Part shown: positions 45,758 through 54,306 of the stretch, in pieces | Layout: each line of letters begins with the position of its first letter | Numbering within the stretch: position 1 is the stretch's first letter | Assembly: GCF_014638915.1 (NCBI RefSeq) | Contig: NZ_BMFQ01000001.1 | Span: forward strand, 1,067,142 to 1,131,141 | Length of the DNA stretch: 64,000 bases | Direction of reading: 5' to 3' | Source: Xanthomarina arctica | Lineage (GTDB): Bacteria; Bacteroidota; Bacteroidia; Flavobacteriales; Flavobacteriaceae | The notes under the pieces: model-generated | Database searches by the model: none | What the model was told of the DNA's origin: nothing | Seen by the model: only the letters and a program-made list of their open reading frames with translations | Made by a program: the position numbers and the translations under genes

Positions 45758-47530
45758 TTAATCGTCTATTGTAATTGGTTCTTTACTCAAGTAAACTTCA
45801 GGATTTTTAGAAGTTGAATTTTTAGAAGAAATATTGATTGATTTATTGTCTTTTAAAAGTTTTATTGCTTCATCTGAAGTGATGCTTTTTTCTTCATAAT
45901 AAAATGCAGCATTCTTTTTAGCCATCTCAATCACAAAATCTAAAGGTGCTTTTGGAGGAGGTGGAGGAGGAATATTTGACATTTCACCTTTTTTCGCCAT
46001 GTTGTTCTGAACTTTATTTTGTTCTTCAATGGAAGTAAAACGAACTGTTCCAGCGTGATTCTCAATATTGGTTGTAATAATTATATATGGCTCCTTTTGA
46101 GTAATTTTCAAAATTTCATCATATGAAACAGCTTTTCCGTTGTAAGAGTATGAAATATTATCATTTTTTAGACTTAAAACATAGTCGTAAGCAGATTTAT
46201 GTGGAGGTGGTGGAGGCAAGTCATTAGCTTTTTTCATTTTTGAAGCTGGAGCAGGAGTTGCAGGTGGAGGAGGTGGTGGCGGAATAAAACTTTTTTCACC
46301 TTCTTTCACAATTGGCGAATTTGTGTAATTTTCATCGTTTTTATCCACTAATTGAATTACAATGGGCATTTTTATATGTGAAGTTGTTGGTCTTATACTA
46401 AAAATCTGAATTAAATTGCTCATTGGATTCTCGTATAATAAGGCAACGGCTTCTTTATTTAAAGTATTACCAGTTATTTTAACCGCTGGTTTACCTATAA
46501 ATTTAATAACAAAACTGCTAATAGCTTCGCCAGTATTGGTTCCTAGAATAAATTTTTCAGCAGCTTCCTTCGTTAAATTAACTGTACAACCATTGCAAGG
46601 AACACCATTAATGGTTGCAATGGTTTCTTGCATTGCTTCAGGAGTTATTTCACTAATAACTTTAGTTTCTTTTTCAATGACATCCTTCGTACTAAAACTA
46701 TAAATTAATAATGCTAAAATTGGGAGAAGTACGATGCTTCTCAACCAAATACCTGTTTTTGATGATGATGTTTTCATAACTGTAAATCGTTTTTTGATTG
46801 ATGAATAATTGATGGCTGTTGCCAATTGAGGTTCTAATACATTTGATGAGAATGCTAATAATATTTGTTGATAGGCCGATAAAGTGATGCCTTTTTTAAT
46901 GACTTCTCTATCTGCTAAAAATTCATGATTTAATTTGATGTCTCTTTTCAAGAGATAAATTAGCGGATTAAACCATAATACAATTTGAAAAATTTCAATA
47001 AATAGGATGTCTAAGGAATGCTTCTGATAAACGTGAGCTTCTTCATGAATCAATACTTCTTTAGGGATTTTTTGAGATTCAAAAAGTATTTTATTTAGAA
47101 AAATATATTTTAAAAAAGTGTGTGGAACTATTAATTCTTCTAATAAAACGTTTATCGACTTCTGAGTTTTTAACTTCGGATTTCGACTTATTTTAAGCAA
47201 GATGCTACTTAAGTTGTAAATGAATTTTAAACCAAAAAACAGAACACCTAATAAATACACAGCCCATAAAATGTATGGTAAATAATTTACAGACTCTTCA
47301 ATAAGAATTAAAGGTGTTGAAGTGGAATTGTTAATTGCAGCTTCATTTATAGTTATTGGAGCTTCAACAATTTGCGTAAAGGTTATAAAAGGAATCCCAA
47401 TGGAAATTATTAGAGAGGCTAATAGGTAAACCCTTTTAAAAATATGCATGTTTTCCTTCTCTAAAACGAATTTGTAAAAGAGTAAGAAAATTGCAAGACA
47501 AGCGCTGGATTTTATGATGTATTCTACCAT
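45758..47530 (-). CDS. M56 family (BlaR1-like) metallopeptidase with proline-rich repeated C-terminus
   Basis: 590 residues. Three N-terminal transmembrane helices, the zinc motif HEEAHVYQKHS (near residue 163) and a second transmembrane part near 265-285 match BlaR1-like topology. The rest is unusual: runs of PPPPPPP (near 420 and 520) alternate with a short domain repeated at least twice (DYVLSLKNDNISYSYNGKAVSYDE; DFVIEMAKKNAAFYYEEKSITSDE). A third, more distant copy may lie near 345-385. It shares its operon with a BlaI-type repressor, 2 bp apart. Confidence 0.9.
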   Translation of the reverse strand: MVEYIIKSSACLAIFLLFYKFVLEKENMHIFKRVYLLASLIISIGIPFITFTQIVEAPITINEAAINNSTSTPLILIEESVNYLPYILWAVYLLGVLFFGLKFIYNLSSILLKISRNPKLKTQKSINVLLEELIVPHTFLKYIFLNKILFESQKIPKEVLIHEEAHVYQKHSLDILFIEIFQIVLWFNPLIYLLKRDIKLNHEFLADREVIKKGITLSAYQQILLAFSSNVLEPQLATAINYSSIKKRFTVMKTSSSKTGIWLRSIVLLPILALLIYSFSTKDVIEKETKVISEITPEAMQETIATINGVPCNGCTVNLTKEAAEKFILGTNTGEAISSFVIKFIGKPAVKITGNTLNKEAVALLYENPMSNLIQIFSIRPTTSHIKMPIVIQLVDKNDENYTNSPIVKEGEKSFIPPPPPPPATPAPASKMKKANDLPPPPPHKSAYDYVLSLKNDNISYSYNGKAVSYDEILKITQKEPYIIITTNIENHAGTVRFTSIEEQNKVQNNMAKKGEMSNIPPPPPPKAPLDFVIEMAKKNAAFYYEEKSITSDEAIKLLKDNKSINISSKNSTSKNPEVYLSKEPITIDD

Positions 47531-47532
47531 GG

Positions 47533-47901
47533 CTATTTATTTTTAATTTCGGAATCAATTAATTTTTTTAAATCTTCTAATTCTTCTTTGGTTAGGTTGG
47601 TTTCCTGGGTAAAAAACGAGGCGAATTGAGATGCGCTATCATTGAAAAAGTTTTTAATCAAGCCGTTAACATGTTTAGAGAAGTAGTCTTTCTTCTTAAC
47701 CAATGGAAAGTATTCTCTGGATTTACCATATAATTTATAGTCAACAAACCCTTTATCTGTCATGCGTTTTAATAGGGTAGCTACTGTAGTTGTAGCTGGT
47801 TTTGGTTCTGGATAGGAGTCGAGTAGATCTTTCATAAAAGCTTTTTCATGCTTCCATAAATGGTTCATTAAATCTTCTTCAGTTTTGGATAAGGATTGCA
47901 T
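47533..47901 (-). CDS. BlaI/MecI/CopY family transcriptional repressor (second copy)
   Basis: 122 residues. Winged helix with LSKTEEDLMNHLWKHEKAFMKDLLDSYPEPKPATTTVATLLKRMTDKGFV, then a dimerisation tail. It is similar in layout to the repressor at 25799 but with differing recognition helix residues (PATTTVATLLKRM versus PAYNTVSTIVRIL). The M56 gene follows after 2 bp. Operator copies with a different sequence lie upstream (47905-47938). Confidence 0.92.
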   Translation of the reverse strand: MQSLSKTEEDLMNHLWKHEKAFMKDLLDSYPEPKPATTTVATLLKRMTDKGFVDYKLYGKSREYFPLVKKKDYFSKHVNGLIKNFFNDSASQFASFFTQETNLTKEELEDLKKLIDSEIKNK

Positions 47902-47904
47902 TGC

Positions 47905-47938
47905 TCTACAGATTTAGAATGTATTCTACAAATGTAGA
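47905..47938 (-). promoter_or_regulatory. Two operators overlapping the second blaI-like promoter
   Basis: TCTACAGATTTAGA (47905-47918) and TCTACAAATGTAGA (47925-47938) are 20 bp apart; the second has perfect 6-bp arms TCTACA/TGTAGA. On the minus strand TACATTTG (47928-47935), a -7 box, falls within the second copy. These resemble the classical TACA/TGTA operator of BlaI-type repressors and differ from the AACTAA/TTAGTT sites of the first system. Confidence 0.65.
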
Positions 47939-47987
47939 GTAAAATTTAAATATTCCAAATATTTTTAACCTTTATTTTATAATCACA

Positions 47988-47995
47988 TATCTTTG
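47988..47995 (+). promoter_or_regulatory. Promoter -7 box (TATCTTTG) of the M28 peptidase gene
   Basis: TATCTTTG fits TAnnTTTG and lies 28 bp upstream of the ATG at 48024; no clear TTG -33 box was found. Divergent from the second BlaI promoter. Confidence 0.5.
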
Positions 47996-48023
47996 TACCT
48001 GATTTAATGAATCTAAAGAATAG

Positions 48024-49391
48024 ATGAAAAGACTTGTAATTAGTTTGTTGGTTTTAATTTCAATTAACTCTTTTGGACAAACTGTTCAAGATTTAATTGA
48101 TAAAGTAGATGTTGATAGATTAGAAATATCTGTTCGTGAGTTTTCTGGGGAACAAGCAACTCAGGTCAATGGAACAGAAGTTACCATCATAAATAGGCAA
48201 CATACAAACAACGATTTGGCTGCCGAATACCTAAAGGAAAGACTGCAACAATTTGATGATTTAACTATTGAAGAGCAACTTTTTAATACAACTGGTAAAA
48301 ATATTATTGCGACACAATTAGGGAAAATAAATCCAAACGATATTTACCTGGTTAGTGCACATTATGATGCTACTGCCGATTATTGTGCAGACGATAATGC
48401 CACTGGAACTGCGGCTGTTTTAGAAATAGCGAGAATTCTTTCCACTCAATGCATGGAAAATACCATTGTCTATGCTTTCTGGGATGAAGAGGAAATAGGT
48501 TTACGAGGTTCTCGGTATTATGCAGAACAAGCAAATAGTGCTAACCTAAACATTCTTGGAGTGATTAATTTGGATATGGTGGGTTATGATGGCGATGCAC
48601 CAGGAGAATCTGGAGATAACGATTTTGATATTGACGTTAGAGATGTGCATGGTTCTTTAGCCATTAAAGACGATTTAATGAGTATCCTAAATACCTATAC
48701 CTTTAATTTAAATCCAATAATTGTAAATCCTGGAACTTCAGCAAGTGATCATGCATCTTTTTGGACAAATAGCTTTCCTGCAGTTTTGGTTGGAGAATCT
48801 TGGGAAACCAGCGATGAAACACCTTTTTATCACTCTTCGGCAGATAGATTGAGCACATTAGATTTACCTTATTTTACAGAAATAACCAAGTTAGTAACAG
48901 CTTATATGGTTACCAAAGGCAGCTTACTTTCTATAAATAATACTTTATCTAGTTCTTCAACATCTATACAGGCAAACCAAAATGGAGCCAGCTATCAGTG
49001 GTATAATTGTGATACAAATACCTTGTTGGAAGGGGAAACAAATCAATCATATTACCCAATAATTTCTGGGAATTATTCTGTAGAAATATCTATGGAATCA
49101 TGCACAGAAAAGAGTGATTGTTCTTCATTTACATCTCTTTCCATTGAAGAATCTATTTCTGATTATTTTGAGATTACGCCCAATCCTGTAACATCTATTT
49201 TAACTATAGATTCTTCTTTAGAATCATTTATTTATTTTCAATTATATAATGTTTCAGGACAATTAGTATTAGAATCCTCTTCTAATAAAAAGAAATCTGT
49301 AATAGATATGTCGGCTTTTGCAACAGGTATTTATTATTTAAAAATAAAAGGAAACGAAAAAATAAGCACTTTTAAAGTTGTAAAAGAATAA
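48024..49391 (+). CDS. M28 family aminopeptidase with type A T9SS sorting domain
   Basis: 455 residues. A signal peptide (MKRLVISLLVLISINSFGQ) precedes an M28 zinc-peptidase domain: VSAHYDATADYCADDNATGTAA (zinc His, Asp), FWDEEEIGLRGS (catalytic Glu pair), NLDMVGYDG and SDHASFW. After an Ig-like linker the protein ends with a type A T9SS sorting domain (YFEITPNPVTSILTI ... IYYLKIKGNEKISTFKVVKE). It is expected to be secreted or surface-bound and to trim peptides. Confidence 0.93.
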   Translation: MKRLVISLLVLISINSFGQTVQDLIDKVDVDRLEISVREFSGEQATQVNGTEVTIINRQHTNNDLAAEYLKERLQQFDDLTIEEQLFNTTGKNIIATQLGKINPNDIYLVSAHYDATADYCADDNATGTAAVLEIARILSTQCMENTIVYAFWDEEEIGLRGSRYYAEQANSANLNILGVINLDMVGYDGDAPGESGDNDFDIDVRDVHGSLAIKDDLMSILNTYTFNLNPIIVNPGTSASDHASFWTNSFPAVLVGESWETSDETPFYHSSADRLSTLDLPYFTEITKLVTAYMVTKGSLLSINNTLSSSSTSIQANQNGASYQWYNCDTNTLLEGETNQSYYPIISGNYSVEISMESCTEKSDCSSFTSLSIEESISDYFEITPNPVTSILTIDSSLESFIYFQLYNVSGQLVLESSSNKKKSVIDMSAFATGIYYLKIKGNEKISTFKVVKE

Positions 49392-49410
49392 GCTTATTCA
49401 AAAGGAACAA

Positions 49411-49446
49411 AAAAAAATCCGTTCAATTTTTGAACGGATTTTTTTA
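49411..49446. terminator. Bidirectional terminator between the peptidase genes
   Basis: AAAAAATCCGTTCA pairs with TGAACGGATTTTTT around a short loop. T tracts lie on both sides of the stem, serving the convergent M28 (plus) and M20 (minus) genes. Confidence 0.85.
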
Positions 49447-49452
49447 GTTTTA

Positions 49453-50841
49453 TTATTTACTTAGCTCAGTAAAATATTTATAGAATAAAGGTATAGTTTC
49501 AATGCCTTTATAATAATTAAACAAACCAAAATGTTCATTTGGAGAATGAATAGCATCGCTATCTAAACCAAATCCCATTAAAATGGTTTTGCTTTTTAAT
49601 TCTTGCTCGAATAAGGCTACAATTGGAATACTTCCGCCGCTGCGTTGTGGAATAGGTGTCTTTCCAAAAGTATCAAAATAGGCTTTGCTAGCAGCCTTAT
49701 AACCTATGCTGTCAATTGGAGTGACATAGCCTTGCCCACCATGATGAGGGGTTACTTTTACGGTTACGCCTTTTGGAGCAATGCTTTCAAAGTGTTTTTT
49801 AAATAATTGAGTGATTTCTTCCCAATCTTGATTTGGAACCAATCTCATAGAGATTTTTGCAAAGGCTTGACTTGCAATAACTGTTTTGGCTCCTTCACCA
49901 GTGTAACCTCCCCAAATACCATTAACATCTAAAGTTGGACGAATGGAATTTCTTTCGTTGGTAGTATATCCTGCTTCACCATAAACAGCATCGATATCCA
50001 ACGATTTTTTATAAGCTTCTAATGAAAAAGGTGCTTTTGCCATTTCTGCGCGTTCTTCTTTTGAAAGCTCTTCTACTTTATCATAAAATCCAGGAATGGT
50101 AATATGATTGTTTTCATCATGCAATGACGCAATCATTTTTGTTAAAACATTAATAGGGTTTGCAACTGCACCACCATATAAACCAGAGTGTAAATCTCTA
50201 TTTGGTCCAGTAACCTCCACTTCAACATAACTTAAACCACGAAGGCCAGTAGTAATTGAAGGCACGTCTTTAGCAATCATTCCAGTATCTGAAATCAAGA
50301 TCACATCATTTTTTAATTTCTCTTGGTTGTTTTTTACAAATATGGCGAGATTCGAACTTCCTACTTCCTCTTCCCCTTCAATCATGAATTTTACATTACA
50401 AGGCAATTGATTTGTTTTGGTCATCAATTCCATGGCCTTTACGTGCATGTACATTTGACCTTTGTCATCGCAAGCGCCACGAGCAAAAATAGCTCCATCG
50501 GGATGTATCTCTGTTTTTTTGATAACAGGTTCAAAAGGAGGTGAGTTCCATAAATTTAATGGATCTGGCGGTTGCACGTCGTAATGACCATAAACTAAAA
50601 TAGTTGGTAAATTTTTATCGATTATTTTTTCCCCATAAACAATAGGGTAGCCAGCAGTTTCACAAATTTCAACATGATCGCAACCAGCTTCTTCTAGTCT
50701 TGTTTTAACAACTTCAGACGTATGTATCACATCTTTTTTATAAGCTGAATCTGCACTTATAGATGGAATTTTAAGTAAGTCGATAAGTTCGTTTAAAAAA
50801 CGATCCTTATTTTCATTGACATAATTAGATATATTCTTCAT
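49453..50841 (-). CDS. M20 family dipeptidase
   Basis: 462 residues. Metal-site motifs are YGHYDVQPPDP (His, Asp), ARGACDDKGQMY (Asp), EGEEEVGS (catalytic Glu pair) and SDTGM, with a dimerisation domain between. No signal peptide, so probably cytoplasmic, hydrolysing dipeptides. Convergent with the M28 gene and upstream of no operon partner; the tRNA-Leu gene follows to the right. Confidence 0.93.
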   Translation of the reverse strand: MKNISNYVNENKDRFLNELIDLLKIPSISADSAYKKDVIHTSEVVKTRLEEAGCDHVEICETAGYPIVYGEKIIDKNLPTILVYGHYDVQPPDPLNLWNSPPFEPVIKKTEIHPDGAIFARGACDDKGQMYMHVKAMELMTKTNQLPCNVKFMIEGEEEVGSSNLAIFVKNNQEKLKNDVILISDTGMIAKDVPSITTGLRGLSYVEVEVTGPNRDLHSGLYGGAVANPINVLTKMIASLHDENNHITIPGFYDKVEELSKEERAEMAKAPFSLEAYKKSLDIDAVYGEAGYTTNERNSIRPTLDVNGIWGGYTGEGAKTVIASQAFAKISMRLVPNQDWEEITQLFKKHFESIAPKGVTVKVTPHHGGQGYVTPIDSIGYKAASKAYFDTFGKTPIPQRSGGSIPIVALFEQELKSKTILMGFGLDSDAIHSPNEHFGLFNYYKGIETIPLFYKYFTELSK

Positions 50842-50988
50842 GTGTTTATATTTATTATTTTTTATTAATCGGATGCAACTTCCATATAATTAGTACCTTT
50901 TTTAAGGATAAATCATAGATGTTTCATAGAAATTTTTTGAATTTCATCAAAAATACAAAACATGTTGAACTTTTTTGATAAGATACGA

Positions 50989-51017
50989 TTGTATATTAAA
51001 ACTAATTTTTATATTTG
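50989..51017 (+). promoter_or_regulatory. Promoter of tRNA-Leu (TTG, 18 bp, TATATTTG)
   Basis: TTG at 50989-50991, an 18-bp spacer and TATATTTG at 51010-51017 fit the Bacteroidota consensus. The tRNA starts 12 bp later. Confidence 0.7.
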
Positions 51018-51028
51018 CACTCCTTATC

Positions 51029-51110
51029 GCGGGCGTGGTGGAATTGGTAGACACGCCAGACTTAGGATCTGGTGCCGCGAGGTGTGGGAGTTCGAGTCTC
51101 CCCGCCCGCA
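51029..51110 (+). tRNA. tRNA-Leu (anticodon TAG)
   Basis: The 7-bp acceptor stem GCGGGCG/CGCCCGC, D-arm, anticodon stem CCAGA/TCTGG with loop CTTAGGA, a class II variable arm (GCCGCGAGGTGTG) and T-arm with TTCGAGTC are all visible. The discriminator base is A at 51110 and CCA is not encoded. The length of 82 bases and long variable arm fit leucine. Confidence 0.95.
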
Positions 51111-51126
51111 CAACGATGAGAAGATG

Positions 51127-51160
51127 AAGCTTTGATACTATTTAGTATTGAAGCTTTTTT
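51127..51160 (+). terminator. Terminator of tRNA-Leu
   Basis: AAGCTTTGATACT pairs with AGTATTGAAGCTT (two wobble pairs), followed by TTTT. It starts 17 bp after the tRNA. Confidence 0.75.
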
Positions 51161-51302
51161 CGTTTTGATATTCTCCTGTTTTTACCCCAAATATTTACGG
51201 TTGTTTTTAAATTCTTCTCATGTCTATGTTATTTAAATATGCAGTTATCTTAATTTTAGAATCTTAAAACGAAGGAACACATAATTTAATTTTTATCATA
51301 AA

Positions 51303-51333
51303 AAAAAAGGTTCAACCGAAGTCGAACCTTTAA
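51303..51333 (-). terminator. Terminator after the alpha-amylase gene (UUCG tetraloop)
   Basis: On the minus strand AAAGGTTCGAC, loop TTCG, GTTGAACCTTT form an 11-bp stem with one G-U pair and a C(UUCG)G loop, followed by a T run. The opposite strand would have a mismatch, so the hairpin is oriented for the amylase gene, whose stop is at 51369. Confidence 0.8.
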
Positions 51334-51368
51334 ATATTCAAATAGTGCTATTAATTAATACAATTCTC

Positions 51369-54248
51369 TCAGATTTTCACAAGTTTAGTGGTTAAATGTC
51401 CTCCTGAGATATTTTGCGCTTTTATGATATAGATACCACTGTTTAAAGAAGTAATATCGAATTCATTGTTTCTTGAAAAGTTACCAGAATAGTTTTGAAT
51501 TAGTTTTCCAGTAATATCATATATTTCTACGTTAGTGATGTCTTGACTAAATCTAAAACTAGTATGAGCTGGGTTTGGGTAAATTTTGAATGCTTGAGCT
51601 TCTGTAAACTGTTGGGTACTCAATGTACTCGCATTTCCGAAAATTTTAAATTGACCCGGTGCAATTGTAATAGGGCTAGTTGTATTACTTACTTCTATAC
51701 TTGTGCTACCAGTTTCATCCATTAATTCAAACCATGTTCCAGTGTTTGGAAAATTAGGATTGATGTTTTGACTCACTACATCAAAATTCGTGATTATTAT
51801 AACATCTTTTAATTGATTAGAAGGAATGGCATCATCCCAAATATGAATTCTGGGTGTTAGATTGCCAGATTCTATAGTATAGCTTCCTTCAAAGACAGGT
51901 TCATTAACTTTCAAATCATTTAGTCTTGCCCAATCGTTATATATTTGATTGCGATTTGTTATTCCCAACCAATCATCAGTCCATTGTGGTTGAGGTTTGG
52001 TGTCTAGTTTACAATCACCGTCTGTTCCATCTGGAGTATTTACCGTTCCATTACTACAGGTGAAGATGGAGTTTTGCATCCCAAGATCTCCAAAATGCCA
52101 AATCATTTTTGGTCCAGGAATGGTTAATGTTACTGCTCCTAGTGCTGACATTCTTGCTAACGACGTGTCTAAATCTTGAACATCATAACTCGCATTTGAA
52201 TTCCCGTATTGAAGGTTTTTATACATCAAGCGTTCTTCGTCATGACTTTCTGCATATCCAACTAATCTTGGTGCATCAAACCCTCTAGAATCGCTTCCCA
52301 TTCGGTTTATATTTGAATTACTTGCATAACCCATTGTTAATTGGTTATATGGGTCTGTCATTTTTCCCCACATCATGATTCCTTTGCTAACAGCGTCTGT
52401 TAATCTATAATTAGCCCACTGTTGTTCTTCAGTAGCAGAACCTAAATGCTCAAAAATGACGTAATGCGATTCATCTAAACTCCAGCTATAATCGGCGTAG
52501 TCTTTTAATACATCTACACGATCTTGTTGGTAGCTATTGGTACAGCCTTCATCACTAGCCGTACAGTTTTGAGTAAAACCTTTAGTTAAATCCCATCTGA
52601 AACCATCTATATTGAAGTCTTCAACCCAATGTTTTATAACATTCTGAACATATTTTTGTGTTCTAGGTTGTTGGTGATTAAAATCTTCACCTACATTGTA
52701 GGAGTGTCTTGCTACTGTGTTGAAATAAGGGTTTTCCGTACTTGGACTTCCCCAGCCATCTCCATCAGGATCTTCCATCCACATACGAACCATTGGGTTT
52801 CTACCAAAGGCATGATTAAGTGCAATGTCTAAGATAACTGCGATATCGTTTTGATGACATAAATCAATAAACTCTTTTAATTTATCTTCTGTGCCATAAT
52901 ATTTATCTAAAGCCATATGAAAAGAAGTGTTATAACCCCAGCTTTCATTGCCTTCGTATTCCATAACTGGCATTAATTGAATGGCATTGACATTTAAATT
53001 TTTGAAATAATCTATTCTATCAATTAAATCTTGATAATTACGATTGGCATCGAAATCACGAATTAATACTTCATAAATAACTAAATCTTCTTTAGCAGGT
53101 TTCGTGAAGTTGGTTACTTGCCAATTATATGGTGTTTGTCCAGTTTTTAAAACGGTAACTTCTCTTTCTTGGCCAACAGGATACGTTGGCATATTTGGAT
53201 AGGAATTACTTGGTATTCCTGGATCGTCAAATGGCGAAAGAACTAATGTTGAAAATGGATCCGCAGTCTTCACCATGACAGGTGAATTTGCAATTGGTGA
53301 TTCGTCAACAACCCAATATTGATATGTATAATCTACACCTGAAGTTAATCCTGTTAATTCTAACCAGAATTTAGAACTTGAAGGGTCTTTTTTCATTCCA
53401 TAAGATGTGTCCGGTGACCAATTGTTAAAGCTACCAGCTACATATACAAAATCTTTATTAGGAGCATCTAAAACTAAAATTGCTTTTGTGTTATCGTTTT
53501 CATTGTAGTTAATACCTTCATCTAAATTAGCTGGTAATGCTTCTTCTGATACATTAGGATCTATAATAACAGCAAATGTTTTTGATAGGGTAGTTCCTGC
53601 TTGCGTAACATCTAATACATAGTTTTGATTGGATGTTATACCTGTATGAGTGTATGTGAAATTGGAAGTACTAGAATTTGAATTTAATAGTGATCCGTTA
53701 GCATATAACTGATAATTAGCAACTCCATTCGTGTTTGACGCAGCGATGTTGAAGCTATTTGTGGATAATACCGTTGTGCTGCCTTCAGTTGGATTCGTTA
53801 ATGTGACTTGAAAAGAACCAACATTTATAAAAAAATCTGAACAGCCATTGTCTTTAAGTTCCTGAGAACCGTCGGCGCTTCTAAATACCATTCCCATTTT
53901 AGTAGCATTTGTAGCTTGCGTGGCATTTAAACTATAATAGGTTTCAGGAATGAAGGTGATACTCCAAACTCCGTTTCCGTTGTTTGTCATTTCACCTACA
54001 CCATCATCTTGTCCCCAATTTCCAACTACTCCAAACCCCCATGGGTCAGAGTCCTCACCAATTCCCGAATGCAAGTATATTTTAGTAGGGTTGTTTAAGT
54101 TATTACAGTCTGTTACACTGTTTATATTATTTAAATCCAGCGTTATTGTTATGGATTCATCCGTATTAAAAGGGTTTGGATTGATAGTAATCTGTGAGTA
54201 CCCTACATAGCAGGATAATGTAATAAATAGAAATAGTAATTTTTTCAT
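51369..54248 (-). CDS. GH13 alpha-amylase, secreted, with type A T9SS sorting domain
   Basis: 959 residues from the ATG at 54248 (MKKLLFLFITLSCYVGYSQ); the longer start at 54278 would fall in a terminator. Order: signal peptide; an N-terminal all-beta starch-binding-like region (about 20-250); a CBM48-like module (about 252-335, FVYVAGSFNNWSPD); a GH13 catalytic barrel (from about 380) with DGFRWD (nucleophile Asp near 553), IFEHLG (acid/base Glu near 600) and ESHDEERL (near 669); and a C-terminal type A sorting domain (FKIYPNPAHTSFRFS). It hydrolyses alpha-1,4-glucans at the cell surface for the Sus system. Confidence 0.95.
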   Translation of the reverse strand: MKKLLFLFITLSCYVGYSQITINPNPFNTDESITITLDLNNINSVTDCNNLNNPTKIYLHSGIGEDSDPWGFGVVGNWGQDDGVGEMTNNGNGVWSITFIPETYYSLNATQATNATKMGMVFRSADGSQELKDNGCSDFFINVGSFQVTLTNPTEGSTTVLSTNSFNIAASNTNGVANYQLYANGSLLNSNSSTSNFTYTHTGITSNQNYVLDVTQAGTTLSKTFAVIIDPNVSEEALPANLDEGINYNENDNTKAILVLDAPNKDFVYVAGSFNNWSPDTSYGMKKDPSSSKFWLELTGLTSGVDYTYQYWVVDESPIANSPVMVKTADPFSTLVLSPFDDPGIPSNSYPNMPTYPVGQEREVTVLKTGQTPYNWQVTNFTKPAKEDLVIYEVLIRDFDANRNYQDLIDRIDYFKNLNVNAIQLMPVMEYEGNESWGYNTSFHMALDKYYGTEDKLKEFIDLCHQNDIAVILDIALNHAFGRNPMVRMWMEDPDGDGWGSPSTENPYFNTVARHSYNVGEDFNHQQPRTQKYVQNVIKHWVEDFNIDGFRWDLTKGFTQNCTASDEGCTNSYQQDRVDVLKDYADYSWSLDESHYVIFEHLGSATEEQQWANYRLTDAVSKGIMMWGKMTDPYNQLTMGYASNSNINRMGSDSRGFDAPRLVGYAESHDEERLMYKNLQYGNSNASYDVQDLDTSLARMSALGAVTLTIPGPKMIWHFGDLGMQNSIFTCSNGTVNTPDGTDGDCKLDTKPQPQWTDDWLGITNRNQIYNDWARLNDLKVNEPVFEGSYTIESGNLTPRIHIWDDAIPSNQLKDVIIITNFDVVSQNINPNFPNTGTWFELMDETGSTSIEVSNTTSPITIAPGQFKIFGNASTLSTQQFTEAQAFKIYPNPAHTSFRFSQDITNVEIYDITGKLIQNYSGNFSRNNEFDITSLNSGIYIIKAQNISGGHLTTKLVKI

Positions 54249-54264
54249 AGTTTTAAACTTTAAA

Positions 54265-54294
54265 AAAAAGGCTACCATTAGTGGTAGCCTTTTT
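54265..54294 (-). terminator. Internal terminator between the SusE/F genes and the amylase
   Basis: AAAAAGGCTACCA pairs perfectly (13 bp) with TGGTAGCCTTTTT around a TTAG loop and is followed on the minus strand by a T run. It lies between the stop at 54307 and the amylase ATG at 54248, so it would cut or attenuate read-through. Confidence 0.85.
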
Positions 54295-54306
54295 AATGAA
54301 AACAGT

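Noticed and set aside
51029-51110. tRNA-Leu as an integration site of a mobile element
   Set aside because: No integrase, direct repeat of the tRNA 3' end or foreign-looking genes nearby.
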